This document shows, piece by piece, positions 31,586 through 40,353 of a stretch of 64,000 nucleotides of DNA. Within the stretch, counting starts at the first letter, position 1; each line of letters opens with the position of its first letter. Source of the stretch: Tolypothrix brevis GSE-NOS-MK-07-07A (GTDB taxonomy: Bacteria; Cyanobacteriota; Cyanobacteriia; Cyanobacteriales; Nostocaceae); the NCBI GenBank assembly GCA_019358985.1, contig JAHHIJ010000033.1, forward strand, positions 22,836 through 86,835. Direction: 5' to 3'. A program made the translations under genes and the position numbers. The notes below the pieces were generated by a model. It was not told where the DNA came from. It did not search any database and saw only the letters and a list, made by a program, of their open reading frames with translations.

Positions 31586-32893
31586 TTATCCACTTATGTG
31601 CTGCTGCCCAGCAACTCTGGAAGAATATCGCCTCTGGTTGTTTTTCAGCAAGCAAAGCACAATAGTAAGTAGCAGAAGAGCATTTACTGCTGATGGCTCT
31701 GGCACTTTCTTAACTTCCTGTCCTCCAACTATCGGATTAGGACAAGAACCATTGACACTCTGATTATGACCAACACCATTGCCACCAGACATAGTAGGGC
31801 ATATGCTAGGGCTAGGGCTAGGAGGAGGAGGAGGAGCAGTCACACCAGTTTCTCCACCGCTGGAAATAAGAGTGCCTCTTGAACCGGAACTATCTCCACT
31901 ATCTCCATTCAACAATAGAAATAAAAGCAGTCCTGCGAGAGGAATTCCTATTAACCAAGTCGGGAACTGATTACCAGAACCACCTGGAACCAAGGCATAT
32001 CCTTCTCCCTCACCAGGAATATCAAAGCTTATCGCTTCTGGCTCCAAGGTGACTAGACCACCTAAAAAGGCATTTCCTTCTAAACCTTGCCCGTATAGCG
32101 AATCAAACTCATTCGGAATTCCAAAGTTCGGACGCCCAAATTCTCCTCCTGATGGTGAGAAGGGAACCGAAAGTATGTTTAAAATGCTGTCTTTGAGTGA
32201 ATTCTCATTTCCTGCATTCAACGCTTCCAACCCTCTAGAGAAGTTACCCAAATAATACTGTGTCACCTCTTTTGACAAACCCAAAGATTGAATCTGCTGC
32301 TCAAGGTTGGGAATTTTGGAAACTTCTTCTAAAAGCAGGCGCCCGTAAGAATATTTTAAGTCCAGCAATCCACTGCGAAGACTGAGTGAGTTATTGTCTC
32401 CCGATAACGGTGACCAGTAGAAGTTCTTGGTTATCAATCCCAGATTTTCTACCGGAGTCCGAGCAACCTGTTGTCCCAAAACATACTGATAGCCATCCAC
32501 AACGTTTTTGGCGTCATTTTGCCAAAAAGACGAATATGGAACTTCTCTTAGACGGGGATTGTTACCGTAGAAGTTGGAGAAATTACGGAAATTTTGCTCT
32601 CCACCGGCTGCACGCATCAGCAGGTTGGAGTAACTAGTATTGTTATTTTGTTCAACTAATTGTTGGAGTACCGATCCAGTCTTGTTGCAACTAGCTCCAA
32701 ATCCTGTAAGACACCCAGGAATGCCTCGTATTCGACTGAGACTTTCCCCCGACAATTGGTACTGGAGATAATTTTGCTCCAATCCTGGTTGAACACCATA
32801 GCGTCCTATATTCAATTGAGCAGAAGCAGGCTGAATAACTGCTATTACTGCCAAGAATGAGAACGCAATTCTGTTTACGACTGACCTCAACAC
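31586..32893 (-). CDS. Exported protein with PEP-CTERM sorting tail
   Basis: The 435-residue protein has a signal peptide (VVNRIAFSFLAVIAVIQPAS, cleavage near AQ), a long Asn/Gly-rich mature part (LNIGRYGVQPGLEQNYLQYQ onward), a hydrophobic segment (TWLIGIPLAGLLLFLLL) followed by Ser/Gly/Pro-rich linkers, and a C-terminal VPEPSAVNALLLLTIVLCL with basic residues after it. VPEPS plus helix plus Arg/Lys is the PEP-CTERM signal handled by exosortase. The start is a GTG with GGAGG 7 bases before it. It forms a pair with the exported protein gene at 32927. Function unknown; surface or exopolymer role inferred from the tail. Confidence 0.75.
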   Translation of the reverse strand: MLRSVVNRIAFSFLAVIAVIQPASAQLNIGRYGVQPGLEQNYLQYQLSGESLSRIRGIPGCLTGFGASCNKTGSVLQQLVEQNNNTSYSNLLMRAAGGEQNFRNFSNFYGNNPRLREVPYSSFWQNDAKNVVDGYQYVLGQQVARTPVENLGLITKNFYWSPLSGDNNSLSLRSGLLDLKYSYGRLLLEEVSKIPNLEQQIQSLGLSKEVTQYYLGNFSRGLEALNAGNENSLKDSILNILSVPFSPSGGEFGRPNFGIPNEFDSLYGQGLEGNAFLGGLVTLEPEAISFDIPGEGEGYALVPGGSGNQFPTWLIGIPLAGLLLFLLLNGDSGDSSGSRGTLISSGGETGVTAPPPPPSPSPSICPTMSGGNGVGHNQSVNGSCPNPIVGGQEVKKVPEPSAVNALLLLTIVLCLLKNNQRRYSSRVAGQQHISG

Positions 32894-32926
32894 AATTAAC
32901 CTCCACCAAATAAAATTGGACTTAAC

Positions 32927-33559
32927 CTAACGGACTTGGCTAAAACCCAAGTTAGACGGCGAATTAATATTTATAGTGATTCCCGTACCCTTGAGTTCTC
33001 CCGAACTAAGGGGGTGGTACATCACCAAACTACGACTCGGTTGGTCAAACAGATAACCACGGCGCGAAGGCTGTATTTTCCCAGAGCGGACTAGGGATAT
33101 AAATGTCTGCAAATACTTGCGTATACTGTCGCGGTTATTCCGGGTTGTATTTGTATAGTTATCAACAAGCGTCATGAAGAAATCTAAGCTACGGTCTTCT
33201 TGTCCTTCAATCAAACTACCCTGGTCAAGAAAAGAACTTGCTACCAGCTTTCCATCTATCTGTTGAACCTTTAAGATGGTGTAATAGCGTCCTTCCTTTT
33301 TTGGGTCATTTACATAACAAACCCACGAACCGTCACGACTTTGTTTAAAACCTTGCCGTGCCAGATAGGAAATTGGAGAATTACTTGGCTCGGTTGATGA
33401 AGGTAACAAACTCTCTACTGGATCAAAAGAGCAAATTTTCTGTGTTATTTTCTCAGGGGAAGCAGTCGGAGCCTCCTGTGAAAAAGCAATATCAGATACA
33501 GCAGCTACTGCATATATAGCAAAAGCTACTGCGCCAAAAAAGCGCACGAATATATTCAT
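32927..33559 (-). CDS. Exported hypothetical protein
   Basis: The 210 residues start with a signal peptide (FVRFFGAVAFAIYAVAAVSD, cleavage near FSQ-EA). The mature part has SYLARQGFKQSRDGSWVCYV, RYYTILKVQQIDGKLVASSF and RRGYLFDQPSRSLVMYHPLS. I do not recognise a family. GGAG lies 8 bases before the ATG. The PEP-CTERM gene follows 33 bp after its stop on the same strand, so the two probably form an operon and may act together outside the cytoplasmic membrane. Its leader contains an inverted repeat (33636-33701). Confidence 0.6.
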   Translation of the reverse strand: MNIFVRFFGAVAFAIYAVAAVSDIAFSQEAPTASPEKITQKICSFDPVESLLPSSTEPSNSPISYLARQGFKQSRDGSWVCYVNDPKKEGRYYTILKVQQIDGKLVASSFLDQGSLIEGQEDRSLDFFMTLVDNYTNTTRNNRDSIRKYLQTFISLVRSGKIQPSRRGYLFDQPSRSLVMYHPLSSGELKGTGITININSPSNLGFSQVR

Positions 33560-33635
33560 TGAAAAGCTCCGTTAGATAATCAGATCAAAACAGGGTGTAG
33601 CAGTACATAGCACTTCTCGGTTGGATACAGTACAA

Positions 33636-33701
33636 ATAAAACCTCACTTCCGTAGCTTTATAAGCAGAGGGCTGTCCGGAATGGACGGTATGAGGTTTTA
33701 T
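33636..33701. promoter_or_regulatory. Inverted repeat in the leader of the exported-protein operon
   Basis: ATAAAACCTCA (33636-33646) and TGAGGTTTTAT (33691-33701) are exact reverse complements. Between them lies a smaller hairpin TGTCC-GGAAT-GGACG. The element is about 77-142 bases upstream of the 33559 start. It could be a terminator or attenuator, or just another small mobile palindrome. Confidence 0.45.
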
Positions 33702-34118
33702 ATACTTCACTCAACTCTTGAGCGCTATAAGCGGTATATATGGTGGTCTCTAGGAAAAAATGCGTATCATTAACAGAGAACACATAATAAACTTGATTCT
33801 GATAGCTGTAAAAATACCGAATTCCAGCTTCCTAACTTGACCTAAAATTCAAACGTTATATTCCCAATAATCGGGAAAATGAATTAATCTTCACAAAGTT
33901 GTTATGGCTACTTTACAAATCGATTTCATATTAATTTGCATTTAAATATAAAGTAAACTTTTAAGTCAGTATTGGTACTACTGCTTAATATTTGTTGTTT
34001 ACATATTAATCTATTAAACAGAGGGTATAACCCCTCAACATCATCCTTAAGAGTGATACTTATCACTTACCTAAGAACATAATTATAGGTGTTTGTGTCC
34101 ATACTGCGAAAAAGTACT
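33702..34118. other. AT-rich spacer without a visible gene
   Basis: Both strands have stops in all frames at short intervals. Near 34040 the words AAGAGTGATACTTATCACTT give a short inverted repeat (AGTGATA-CT-TATCACT). I see no promoter or RNA motif that I can support. Confidence 0.4.
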
Positions 34119-34211
34119 AGGACTTACGCAAAACATAACGCGCATTTGCGGTAATTCATGAATTACCGCTACGCAAGAATAAGGTTTTCGTTCACATCTT
34201 GCGTAAGTCCT
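34119..34211. repeat. 93-bp MITE-like element with AGGACTTACGCAA ends
   Basis: AGGACTTACGCAA (34119-34131) and TTGCGTAAGTCCT (34199-34211) are perfect terminal inverted repeats. Inside lies a 22-bp perfect palindrome with half GCGGTAATTCA (34148-34169). A second element with nearly the same ends and length, but a different interior, is at 45866-45957. No coding capacity. Confidence 0.88.
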
Positions 34212-34310
34212 GAGTACTTAGTACAGTTTTGCGTAAGTTAGTAGCGTTTTTAACGCAAAGGAGCGCGGAGGTAAGCGCAGAGTGACGCAGAGTTTTTGTG
34301 ATAAATTTTA
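34212..34310. repeat. Dispersed repeat next to the MITE (ACTTAGTACAG...GACGCAGAG)
   Basis: ACTTAGTACAGTTTTGCGTA, AGTTAGTAGCGTTTTTAACG and the CAAAGG...GACGCAGAGTTTTT word match, in inverse orientation, the spacer at 44541-44629. The second part equals the repeat at 6055-6110. The left boundary abuts the AGGACTTACGCAA element, which suggests that one was inserted beside or into the other. Confidence 0.7.
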
Positions 34311-34348
34311 GTCATGAATTAATGCTCTTCTGTCCTAGTTAAATATTC

Positions 34349-35521
34349 TTAAGGATATGTGTAACCATTAATGTTAACTCCACCATACTGTCCTGCTGAC
34401 ACGGGAGGAACTGTGAGATTAGACTGAGGTGATTTAGTTTCCGGCAAGCTGGTATTTAGATTTCCTACTTGGTTACTCGGCTGGACAGTACCTTGATTCG
34501 GAGCTTGGGGAAAGTAGGGTGCAATATTATTCGGTGGTGTATTAGTTCCCGGCGATACCGTTGATGATGGTGTTCCTACGCTGGGCAATGGCTGAACATT
34601 ATTAAAATTACCGTAGTAATTTGGTGGCTGGTTGGTTACTATTGGCTGAGTGTAACTTGTCCCCAACTGAGAACTATTAGTGTAGAAATTTTGTGGCTGA
34701 TTCGTGAGTGTTGGCTTTTGGTAACCCGTTGTAGAGATGGGAGCGTTGGGGTTTGTATTCAACTGAGTGTTTGTAGAGAAATCCTGATTGGGTAAATCGT
34801 TGGTGGGTAGCGATCGCTCAATAGTATTTGTCTGGTTAAAAGTAGTATTATTTAAACTCGACGGTTTCTGTGTCGATTCGTTGATTGCTGTTTGTAAAGC
34901 GCTGATTGCGGCAGGATTTTGATTATTGTTAATTTGATTAGCCGAGCCAATCCCTAAGTTAGAGGAACTTCCTGCTATACCTGGTTGAGACGATGTATTT
35001 GAGGATTTGACACCAAATAACTGGCTACCACTATTAGCAGTCCCGGCTTGCAATAAACTTTCTGCTTGTGCCACAAAAGGATTTGTCACCTTTGCAGCAG
35101 GTACATTATTAACTATCCCCACAGGATTTGACTTAGCATTTTTAGCAGCTTCTTGCTGTTTGCTAATTAAATCATCTAATAAGCTTTTGCTCTCATTATC
35201 TTGACTTTTTTCTTTTCGTATGCTGGGTGCTATTAGCAAATTTGATTGTTTAGCGTCATTAATCAGCACTGGTAAATTATCAATATCAGCTGCGATCGCT
35301 CTATCTTCATCTGAAAGAGATGAGTCAGGAGGCTTCTGTGCAGCAGGTTGCTTATTATTTTGCAAAAACGTTAAAAAATCTGGATTTGCCCAATATTCTC
35401 GAATTCCCAGCCCTAGCACAGATAAAAATATAGCTGTTCCCCAAAAAGCCGGTCGCCCTAAATTCCATAATCTGGCTCTGAGGTAACGTAAGTAAGCGGG
35501 GGGATAACGCTGGGGTGACAT
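34349..35521 (-). CDS. Single-helix membrane protein with Asn/Gln/Pro/Thr-rich domain
   Basis: The 390-residue protein has a basic cytoplasmic start (SPQRYPPAYLRYLRARLWNL), one membrane helix (about residues 24-41, PAFWGTAIFLSVLGLGI) and a long outer part. Residues 60-160 are moderately structured (DEDRAIAADIDNLPVLINDA, NPFVAQAESLL). Residues 160-390 are low complexity, rich in Asn, Gln, Pro, Ser and Thr, with imperfect repeats such as TNQPQNFYTN and TNQPPNYYGN. This type is conserved in cyanobacteria; the role is unknown and a cell-envelope function is only a guess. It ends in VNINGYTYP. Confidence 0.65.
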   Translation of the reverse strand: MSPQRYPPAYLRYLRARLWNLGRPAFWGTAIFLSVLGLGIREYWANPDFLTFLQNNKQPAAQKPPDSSLSDEDRAIAADIDNLPVLINDAKQSNLLIAPSIRKEKSQDNESKSLLDDLISKQQEAAKNAKSNPVGIVNNVPAAKVTNPFVAQAESLLQAGTANSGSQLFGVKSSNTSSQPGIAGSSSNLGIGSANQINNNQNPAAISALQTAINESTQKPSSLNNTTFNQTNTIERSLPTNDLPNQDFSTNTQLNTNPNAPISTTGYQKPTLTNQPQNFYTNSSQLGTSYTQPIVTNQPPNYYGNFNNVQPLPSVGTPSSTVSPGTNTPPNNIAPYFPQAPNQGTVQPSNQVGNLNTSLPETKSPQSNLTVPPVSAGQYGGVNINGYTYP

Positions 35522-35867
35522 GGGGACTCGAATCCTTGAATTTACATTTACTACAAAAAGCGCAAAACGTTACACAAATTCAAAACTGAGCTTTCCTAGA
35601 GCATTCAGACTAAGGCGTAGAAATTTTCACTTTTGAAGTTGTATTGCAATTTAATCCTAACCTTTCCACAGTCCTAGCGTCATTAATAATCTAGATGCAT
35701 TCGGTGAGAAACTGTACTTTTTTTCACCTTCTCCTTTTTCTACGCCTTGGTTACTTTGGATAAGTAGGTTGGCTCAAATAAACCTAACTATGTAACGAAA
35801 TGTAAAAAGCTCCAAACCCTTGGGATACCTTCTCCTGTCGGAGACGCTTCGCGAACACTTAGCTTCT
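35522..35867. other. Spacer with CTCCTGTCGGAGACGC repeat
   Basis: No gene is visible. At 35829-35857 the words TTCTCCTGTCGGAGACGCTT and CGCGAACAC repeat the element found inside the MalK-type gene at 23494-23531. A further fragment, CTACGAGACGCTACCGC (35867-35883), overlaps the 3' end of the following minus-strand gene. Confidence 0.6.
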
Positions 35868-36476
35868 CTACGAGACGCTACCGCACAAATTTTCATCAGA
35901 TTCTTTGAGGTTAAAATCAACACCTTCGTAAATATCAGCGATCGCTATTTCCAAATCAACAGAGGAAAAGGTAATTTTTGCATCTTCTGTTTCAAATTCT
36001 CGAAGTAGCCATTGTGCCTCTCCAGTTTTACTATATTGCTCTATCTGAAGCTCATATTGATTAATTAAAACATATTCTTTAAACTCAGGAATTGAGCGAT
36101 AATAACGAAACTTATCTGTATGATCGTAATTTTGGGTTGATTTTGATAGTACTTCCACAATTAACACGGGATTTGTAATCGTATCCGTCCGATTGTTGTG
36201 CAAAGCAGGATTTCCCGAAATCACCATTACATCTGGGTAAGTATATCGTTGGTAGCGCGGAATCCACAGACGCAGATCGCTCATAAAAGCCTCTTTGTTT
36301 TTGCCACGTAGTAAAAACTTCAAAGAAGCATATACATTTCCGCAAATACGATTATGATTTATTGATGCTCCAGTCATCGGTACAATTTCTCCATTGTGAT
36401 ATTCACTTTTAAATTCCGCAGCTTCTTCTACTGCTAAATATTCTTCTGGGGTGTAATAACGCTGTTGAGTTTGCAT
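35868..36476 (-). CDS. Uma2 family (DUF820) PD-(D/E)XK nuclease-like protein
   Basis: The 202 residues match Uma2: YYTPEEYLAVEEAAEFKSEY, HNGEIVPMTGAS, the core YPDVMVISGNP (Asp78 region), PVLIVEVLSKSTQNYD (Glu-x-Leu) and KFRYYRSIPEFKEYVLINQY. It represents a different subgroup from the protein at 30588 and lacks a coiled coil. The last residues CGSVS and the stop come from a GAGACGCTACCGC repeat, so the natural C-terminus may be altered. It shares orientation with trmB, 32 bp upstream, and may be read through from it. Confidence 0.85.
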   Translation of the reverse strand: MQTQQRYYTPEEYLAVEEAAEFKSEYHNGEIVPMTGASINHNRICGNVYASLKFLLRGKNKEAFMSDLRLWIPRYQRYTYPDVMVISGNPALHNNRTDTITNPVLIVEVLSKSTQNYDHTDKFRYYRSIPEFKEYVLINQYELQIEQYSKTGEAQWLLREFETEDAKITFSSVDLEIAIADIYEGVDFNLKESDENLCGSVS

Positions 36477-36508
36477 TTTCTTTACCTCTTAATTTTTAGG
36501 TTAGTAAG

Positions 36509-37183
36509 TTACAAATCGCGCTGTACGGGTAGGGTATCCCCATCGTTGCTAACTCTTGCAAACAAAGCCCGATAAACAGGTTCACCCCTCGACAGCACAT
36601 ATTCTTCCCTTTCTGTAGAGACTGGTAGCGGGTTTTCGGCTAGCCATTCTTCAGCATGTTGTCTAATAAAAGCTGGATTTTCGCTAAAGCGATCGCACAT
36701 TTCTTCAGCTACAAACTGAATATCTGATTGCAAAAATACCGTTCCCCCTAGCGCAAGATAATTTGCCAATTCGGCGACTAATTCTGGTTGTACAACTCGT
36801 CTTTTAGCGTGACGGTTTTTAAACCACGGATCGGGAAATTGAATTGTGACGCGCTGTAGACTTTTATTAGGCAAAGAAGATAAAAGCGTCTGTGCCGAAT
36901 TATTTACATTACAAAATAAATAATGCAGATTAATTAAACCCAACTCATCAAGCAATTTATTCGCGTCAATTACCAAAGGTTCGCGAATTTCCAAACCGAG
37001 AAAATTCCAGTTAATTTCTAACTGTGCCATACTCAACAAAAATCGTCCCCGTGCAGAACCAATATCTAAATGAAGGGGTTGGTTTAGCTGGGCATAAACT
37101 TTTTCCCATTCTACAGGATTTGCTGGTGTTTGATACTTGTTTGCTAGTGGGTTTACATGTTGACGGACTCGCACAGATGCCAA
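36509..37183 (-). CDS. trmB: tRNA (guanine(46)-N7)-methyltransferase TrmB
   Basis: TrmB methylates G46 in the variable loop of tRNA using S-adenosylmethionine. The 224 residues show the SAM-binding segment LHLDIGSARGRFLLSMA, FLGLEIREPL and the family signature VTIQFPDPWFKNRHAKRRVV (catalytic Asp in FPDPW). N- and C-terminal lengths are standard for the cyanobacterial type. An AAGGAG ribosome site is close to the ATG. The Uma2 gene lies 32 bp downstream on the same strand. Confidence 0.95.
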   Translation of the reverse strand: MASVRVRQHVNPLANKYQTPANPVEWEKVYAQLNQPLHLDIGSARGRFLLSMAQLEINWNFLGLEIREPLVIDANKLLDELGLINLHYLFCNVNNSAQTLLSSLPNKSLQRVTIQFPDPWFKNRHAKRRVVQPELVAELANYLALGGTVFLQSDIQFVAEEMCDRFSENPAFIRQHAEEWLAENPLPVSTEREEYVLSRGEPVYRALFARVSNDGDTLPVQRDL

Positions 37184-37518
37184 AATTAACTCTCCTTTAA
37201 CTTAAGACATTAAAATAATACTTAAGGATGAAGAATAAATCATATCTTATTTTTTTTGGCATAGTTCGTAGTTTGTAGAATAATAGACAACCGATGTAGA
37301 AATTAAATATGCGTTATCCAGAACCCCTAGAGACGTAGTAGTGCTACGTCTCTACATTTTGTTCACGTCTATGTCTAATCAACAACCACCAATTATCACG
37401 CTCCCTAATTTGTATATAAATATTAAGCGGGATCGGTTCTACGCAGGAAGACAAAGCAAAGGTTATACTTTTTTCAAAAGAGCTTTTTTAGTTTGTTTTT
37501 AACATTATACTTACTCCA
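37184..37518. other. Spacer between trmB and the metallophosphoesterase gene
   Basis: Divergent starts flank 335 bp. At 37307-37375 there is a copy of the family ATATGCGTTATCCAGAACCC plus AGAGACGTAGTAGTGCTACG and TCTCTAC, a hairpin with arms GACGTAG/CTACGTC. No gene is seen. Confidence 0.55.
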
Positions 37519-38619
37519 ATGACCCTAAATTTTCGTTTTGCCGTAGTTAGCGACTTACACCTTGCACTTCCTCACACAATCTGGAATCATCCTAGCCGTT
37601 TTCATTTGGTGGAAGTTGGCATCCCCGCTTTTGAAAGTGTACTAGAACACTTAACACAACTGAATTTAGATTTCCTCCTACTTCCAGGAGATTTAACCCA
37701 ACACGGTGAACCAGAAAATCATATTTGGTTGCAAAAACGTTTGGCTAAGTTACCTTTTCCAGTCTACGTTGTTCCTGGCAATCATGATGTTCCTGTCCTC
37801 ATAGCAGATGAACAATCAATTGGTTTTGCCGATTTTCCACTTTATTATCGCAAGTTTGGTTATGGCGATCGCGAAGAACTTTACTACACTTGTCAGTTGT
37901 TACCTGGAGTCAGACTTATTGGTCTAAATTCTAACTTTTTTAATGACCAAGGTGAGCAGATAGGGCATTTAGATATCCAACAATTAAATTGGTTAGAAGA
38001 GGTGTTAGAAACTGCAAATGATGAATTAGTATTGGTAATGGTGCATCACAATGTTGTTGAGCATTTGCCTAACCAATCGCATCACCCAATGGCAAATCGC
38101 TATATGTTGAAAAATGCGCCACAATTGTTGCAGATACTAAAGCGCTATAAAGTTAATTTAGTATTTACAGGACATTTGCACGTTCAGGATGTTGCTTACT
38201 CAGACGGTGTATACGATATCACCACAGGTTCTTTAGTCAGCTATCCACATCCATATCGCGTATTAGAGTTTCATCGGGATAATCACGGAAGAGATTGGTT
38301 GCAAATTGCCTCTCATCGAGTGGAATCAGTACCGGATTTCCCGACACTGCAAGAAACCTCACGAAAATGGATGGGCGATCGCTCTGGTTCCTTTTTACTG
38401 AAACTGCTAACTTTGCCTCCGTTAAATTTACCATCAGCCCAAGCAGAAGAATTAGCCCCGAATTTGCGGGACTTTTGGGCAAATATTGCCGCCGGCGATG
38501 CTTTATTTGACTACAACAATTTTCCGCCAGAAGTAAGCCGCTACTTTGAGAAATATGGGGCGATCGCCTCTAATGGCACACCTGCCCTGATAGATAACAA
38601 CAGCACCCTACTGCTTTAA
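37519..38619 (+). CDS. Calcineurin-like metallophosphoesterase
   Basis: The 366-residue protein has all metal-binding signatures: Asp12-x-His14 in VVSDLHLALP, GDLTQHGEPEN, PGNHD in VVPGNHDVPV, VMVHHN and GHLHVQD. The layout is that of Icc/cyclic nucleotide phosphodiesterase-type enzymes (class III cAMP phosphodiesterases). The C-terminal 80 residues are a family-specific extension. The substrate is not determined; a nucleotide or phosphodiester is likely. It converges with the FIST gene, with a GTAGAGACG-type repeat between them (38632-38662). Confidence 0.88.
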   Translation: MTLNFRFAVVSDLHLALPHTIWNHPSRFHLVEVGIPAFESVLEHLTQLNLDFLLLPGDLTQHGEPENHIWLQKRLAKLPFPVYVVPGNHDVPVLIADEQSIGFADFPLYYRKFGYGDREELYYTCQLLPGVRLIGLNSNFFNDQGEQIGHLDIQQLNWLEEVLETANDELVLVMVHHNVVEHLPNQSHHPMANRYMLKNAPQLLQILKRYKVNLVFTGHLHVQDVAYSDGVYDITTGSLVSYPHPYRVLEFHRDNHGRDWLQIASHRVESVPDFPTLQETSRKWMGDRSGSFLLKLLTLPPLNLPSAQAEELAPNLRDFWANIAAGDALFDYNNFPPEVSRYFEKYGAIASNGTPALIDNNSTLLL

Positions 38620-38656
38620 AAAAGCTATTCCTCTAGAGACGCGACCGATCACGTCT

Positions 38657-39874
38657 CTACAACTCTCCAGCCCCCATTGCACGGCAAATTCCAAACACTG
38701 AAGTGTAACCGTGGAGAAAGGTGCTACCAGCAACAGGACCAATTTCGCCACTACAGAAAAATCCACCTATGGGAATATCGTTGAGATAGCGCCTAAATAG
38801 TTGAGAATCAAAATTAGGTTTGCCGTAGAGTCCTTCACCTCGTCCCAAACAAGAAAACATCAACGCTGCAACCGCAGAGGGTTCAGAGGTGCGTTGGTCT
38901 TGATACTGTTGTAAAAGTAATTCTAAGTCTTCGGCGGAGGCTTCAGCATCGCGCAGGTGGAATTGTAAGCGCTGTCCTGGACGAACGCGATCGCCTATTG
39001 CGATGGCACCTGCTGATGGATCTACACCTAGAATACCGCGAATTAAAAAATCTCCCTGCTCCAAAGCCAATTTAAACTCATCCATAGCCACACCGACAAA
39101 TAGCGAGTTTTGTGCCAGCATTCTATCTGCATCGTTCAGACTGCCGATCAACTCTCTTAACACTACCAGGGGCACTTTTTCATCCAGTTCGACGATGATA
39201 TTGCGATCGGCTTTTGTGACTTGTAAAGCCTTGCCAATTGGTCGGCATCCTTGCGCCACAATAGTTTCTAAAACAATATTCCCAGTTAAAGCTAAACCTA
39301 CCGTTCCTTCACGATACAGGCGATCGTTACAAAATAGCGCAATCCGACCACCACCACCGCTAGCCTGTCCCCCCACTGTCACCGATCCCGGATAAGCAAA
39401 ATCCAGCCCCTGCAATAAATCATTAATTCCCGAAGAAAACGAACCAGACAGCAAGATAAACTGAGGTGTCTCAGATGAAGGTACACCCACCAAATCAAGC
39501 CAAGCATTTGGCGGACCATCCAAATCGGGTAATTCTTCTGCAACAATATGAAACGGTTGAATATTCACCCCAGGAAGGTGTGCCAAAGTCAAGCTCAAAG
39601 CTGGGGAAGCTTCTAATTCTTGAGTTTCTCCCTCCATAGTCGTGCCAATGACACCACCACCACTACAGCCAATTAACACACGTACTGAAAGTTTCTCAGC
39701 CAGCAAAGGCAAAACCCGAGAATATTCACTCGTAAAAGCAGACGAAATGAAAACCAGCCCTAGATCCGCAGGTGCTGTTAACGACGAGACAGCGCGTTGT
39801 ACCACATCTGCAACAGCTGCTTCTAAAGATGGACGGGTTGACAGGGCATTTGCCCACTGCATTTGGTCTGCCAT
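38657..39874 (-). CDS. FIST-domain sensory protein (FIST N and C domains)
   Basis: The 405-residue protein has the FIST N domain (residues about 30-225: LGLVFISSAFTSEYSRVLPL, VRVLIGCSGGGVIG, GVSSGS-like LLSGSFSSGINDLL) and the FIST C domain (about 226-380, FLIRGILGVDPSAGAIAIGD, ALMFSCLGRGEGLYG, IGGFFCSGEIGPVAGSTFLH). FIST domains are predicted to bind small ligands such as amino acids in signal transduction. This version stands alone with no kinase or GGDEF domain, as is frequent in cyanobacteria. Cytoplasmic; no partner is evident nearby. Confidence 0.9.
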   Translation of the reverse strand: MADQMQWANALSTRPSLEAAVADVVQRAVSSLTAPADLGLVFISSAFTSEYSRVLPLLAEKLSVRVLIGCSGGGVIGTTMEGETQELEASPALSLTLAHLPGVNIQPFHIVAEELPDLDGPPNAWLDLVGVPSSETPQFILLSGSFSSGINDLLQGLDFAYPGSVTVGGQASGGGGRIALFCNDRLYREGTVGLALTGNIVLETIVAQGCRPIGKALQVTKADRNIIVELDEKVPLVVLRELIGSLNDADRMLAQNSLFVGVAMDEFKLALEQGDFLIRGILGVDPSAGAIAIGDRVRPGQRLQFHLRDAEASAEDLELLLQQYQDQRTSEPSAVAALMFSCLGRGEGLYGKPNFDSQLFRRYLNDIPIGGFFCSGEIGPVAGSTFLHGYTSVFGICRAMGAGEL

Positions 39875-39929
39875 TAGTTTTCGGCTCTTTCTGTATTTAG
39901 GCTAGTGAAGTACCTATACTGTATACGAA

Positions 39930-40075
39930 GTATCGGTGTAGGCTTCCCGTCTCACTCGCGGTTGCCTCGTTAAACTTGTGTTTAATTTGGTCTTACATCG
40001 CGTCTCTGGTCTTGCGACCTTTATCTCCTTAAGGGAGAACCCAGGCAGCCGCCCATCTGACCTAGGCAGTTAATT
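39930..40075. ncRNA. Candidate structured RNA between the FIST gene and cp12
   Basis: GCGGTTGCCT (39958-39967) and AGGCAGCCGC (40043-40052) can form a ten-pair stem with one G-U. The enclosed 75 bases hold three further perfect hairpins: TTAAAC-TTGT-GTTTAA (39970-39985), GGTC-TTGC-GACC (40008-40019) and TCTCC-TTAAG-GGAGA (40024-40038). The region has no open frame and is more GC-rich than the spacer around it. TATACT at 39915 could be a -10 element for plus-strand transcription; TAAAAT on the minus strand upstream of the other end is an alternative. It does not match tmRNA, RNase P or SRP RNA motifs that I know; 6S RNA or an unnamed RNA remain possible. Confidence 0.35.
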
Positions 40076-40125
40076 ATTTTATGTACAACATTTCTTGGAT
40101 TTACTGCAATGGCATACCTGCTAGA

Positions 40126-40310
40126 AATGTTCTTTCCCCAATCTCTTTGGCATGGGAATTGGGTATGGGGCAACGGGAATTTGAAGAGGGGAAAAGGGGA
40201 AAGGGGAGCATGGTAAGAAATAAAATGCGCGAATTATTGTGAATCACTCTTTATTTTCTACACCTTTACCCCATGCCCATTGCCCATTGCCCCATTCCCA
40301 TCCTCTACTA
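40126..40310. repeat. Imperfect large inverted repeat (GGGAATTGGG / CCCATTGCCC)
   Basis: CATGGGAATTGGGTATGGGG and GAGGGGAAAAGGGG on the left face ACCCCATGCCCATTGCCC and CATTGCCCCATTCCC on the right. The words belong to the GGGCATTGGGC and GGGGAAAGGGG simple-repeat families. No gene is seen. Confidence 0.6.
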
Positions 40311-40353
40311 CATGCATTTAAGATATTGTATAATTCATCTTTTGTAGTTAAAG

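Noticed and set aside
35521..35560. GGGACTCGAATCC resembling a tRNA T-arm
   Set aside because: No matching acceptor, D-arm or anticodon stem is present around it; it overlaps the start of a protein gene.
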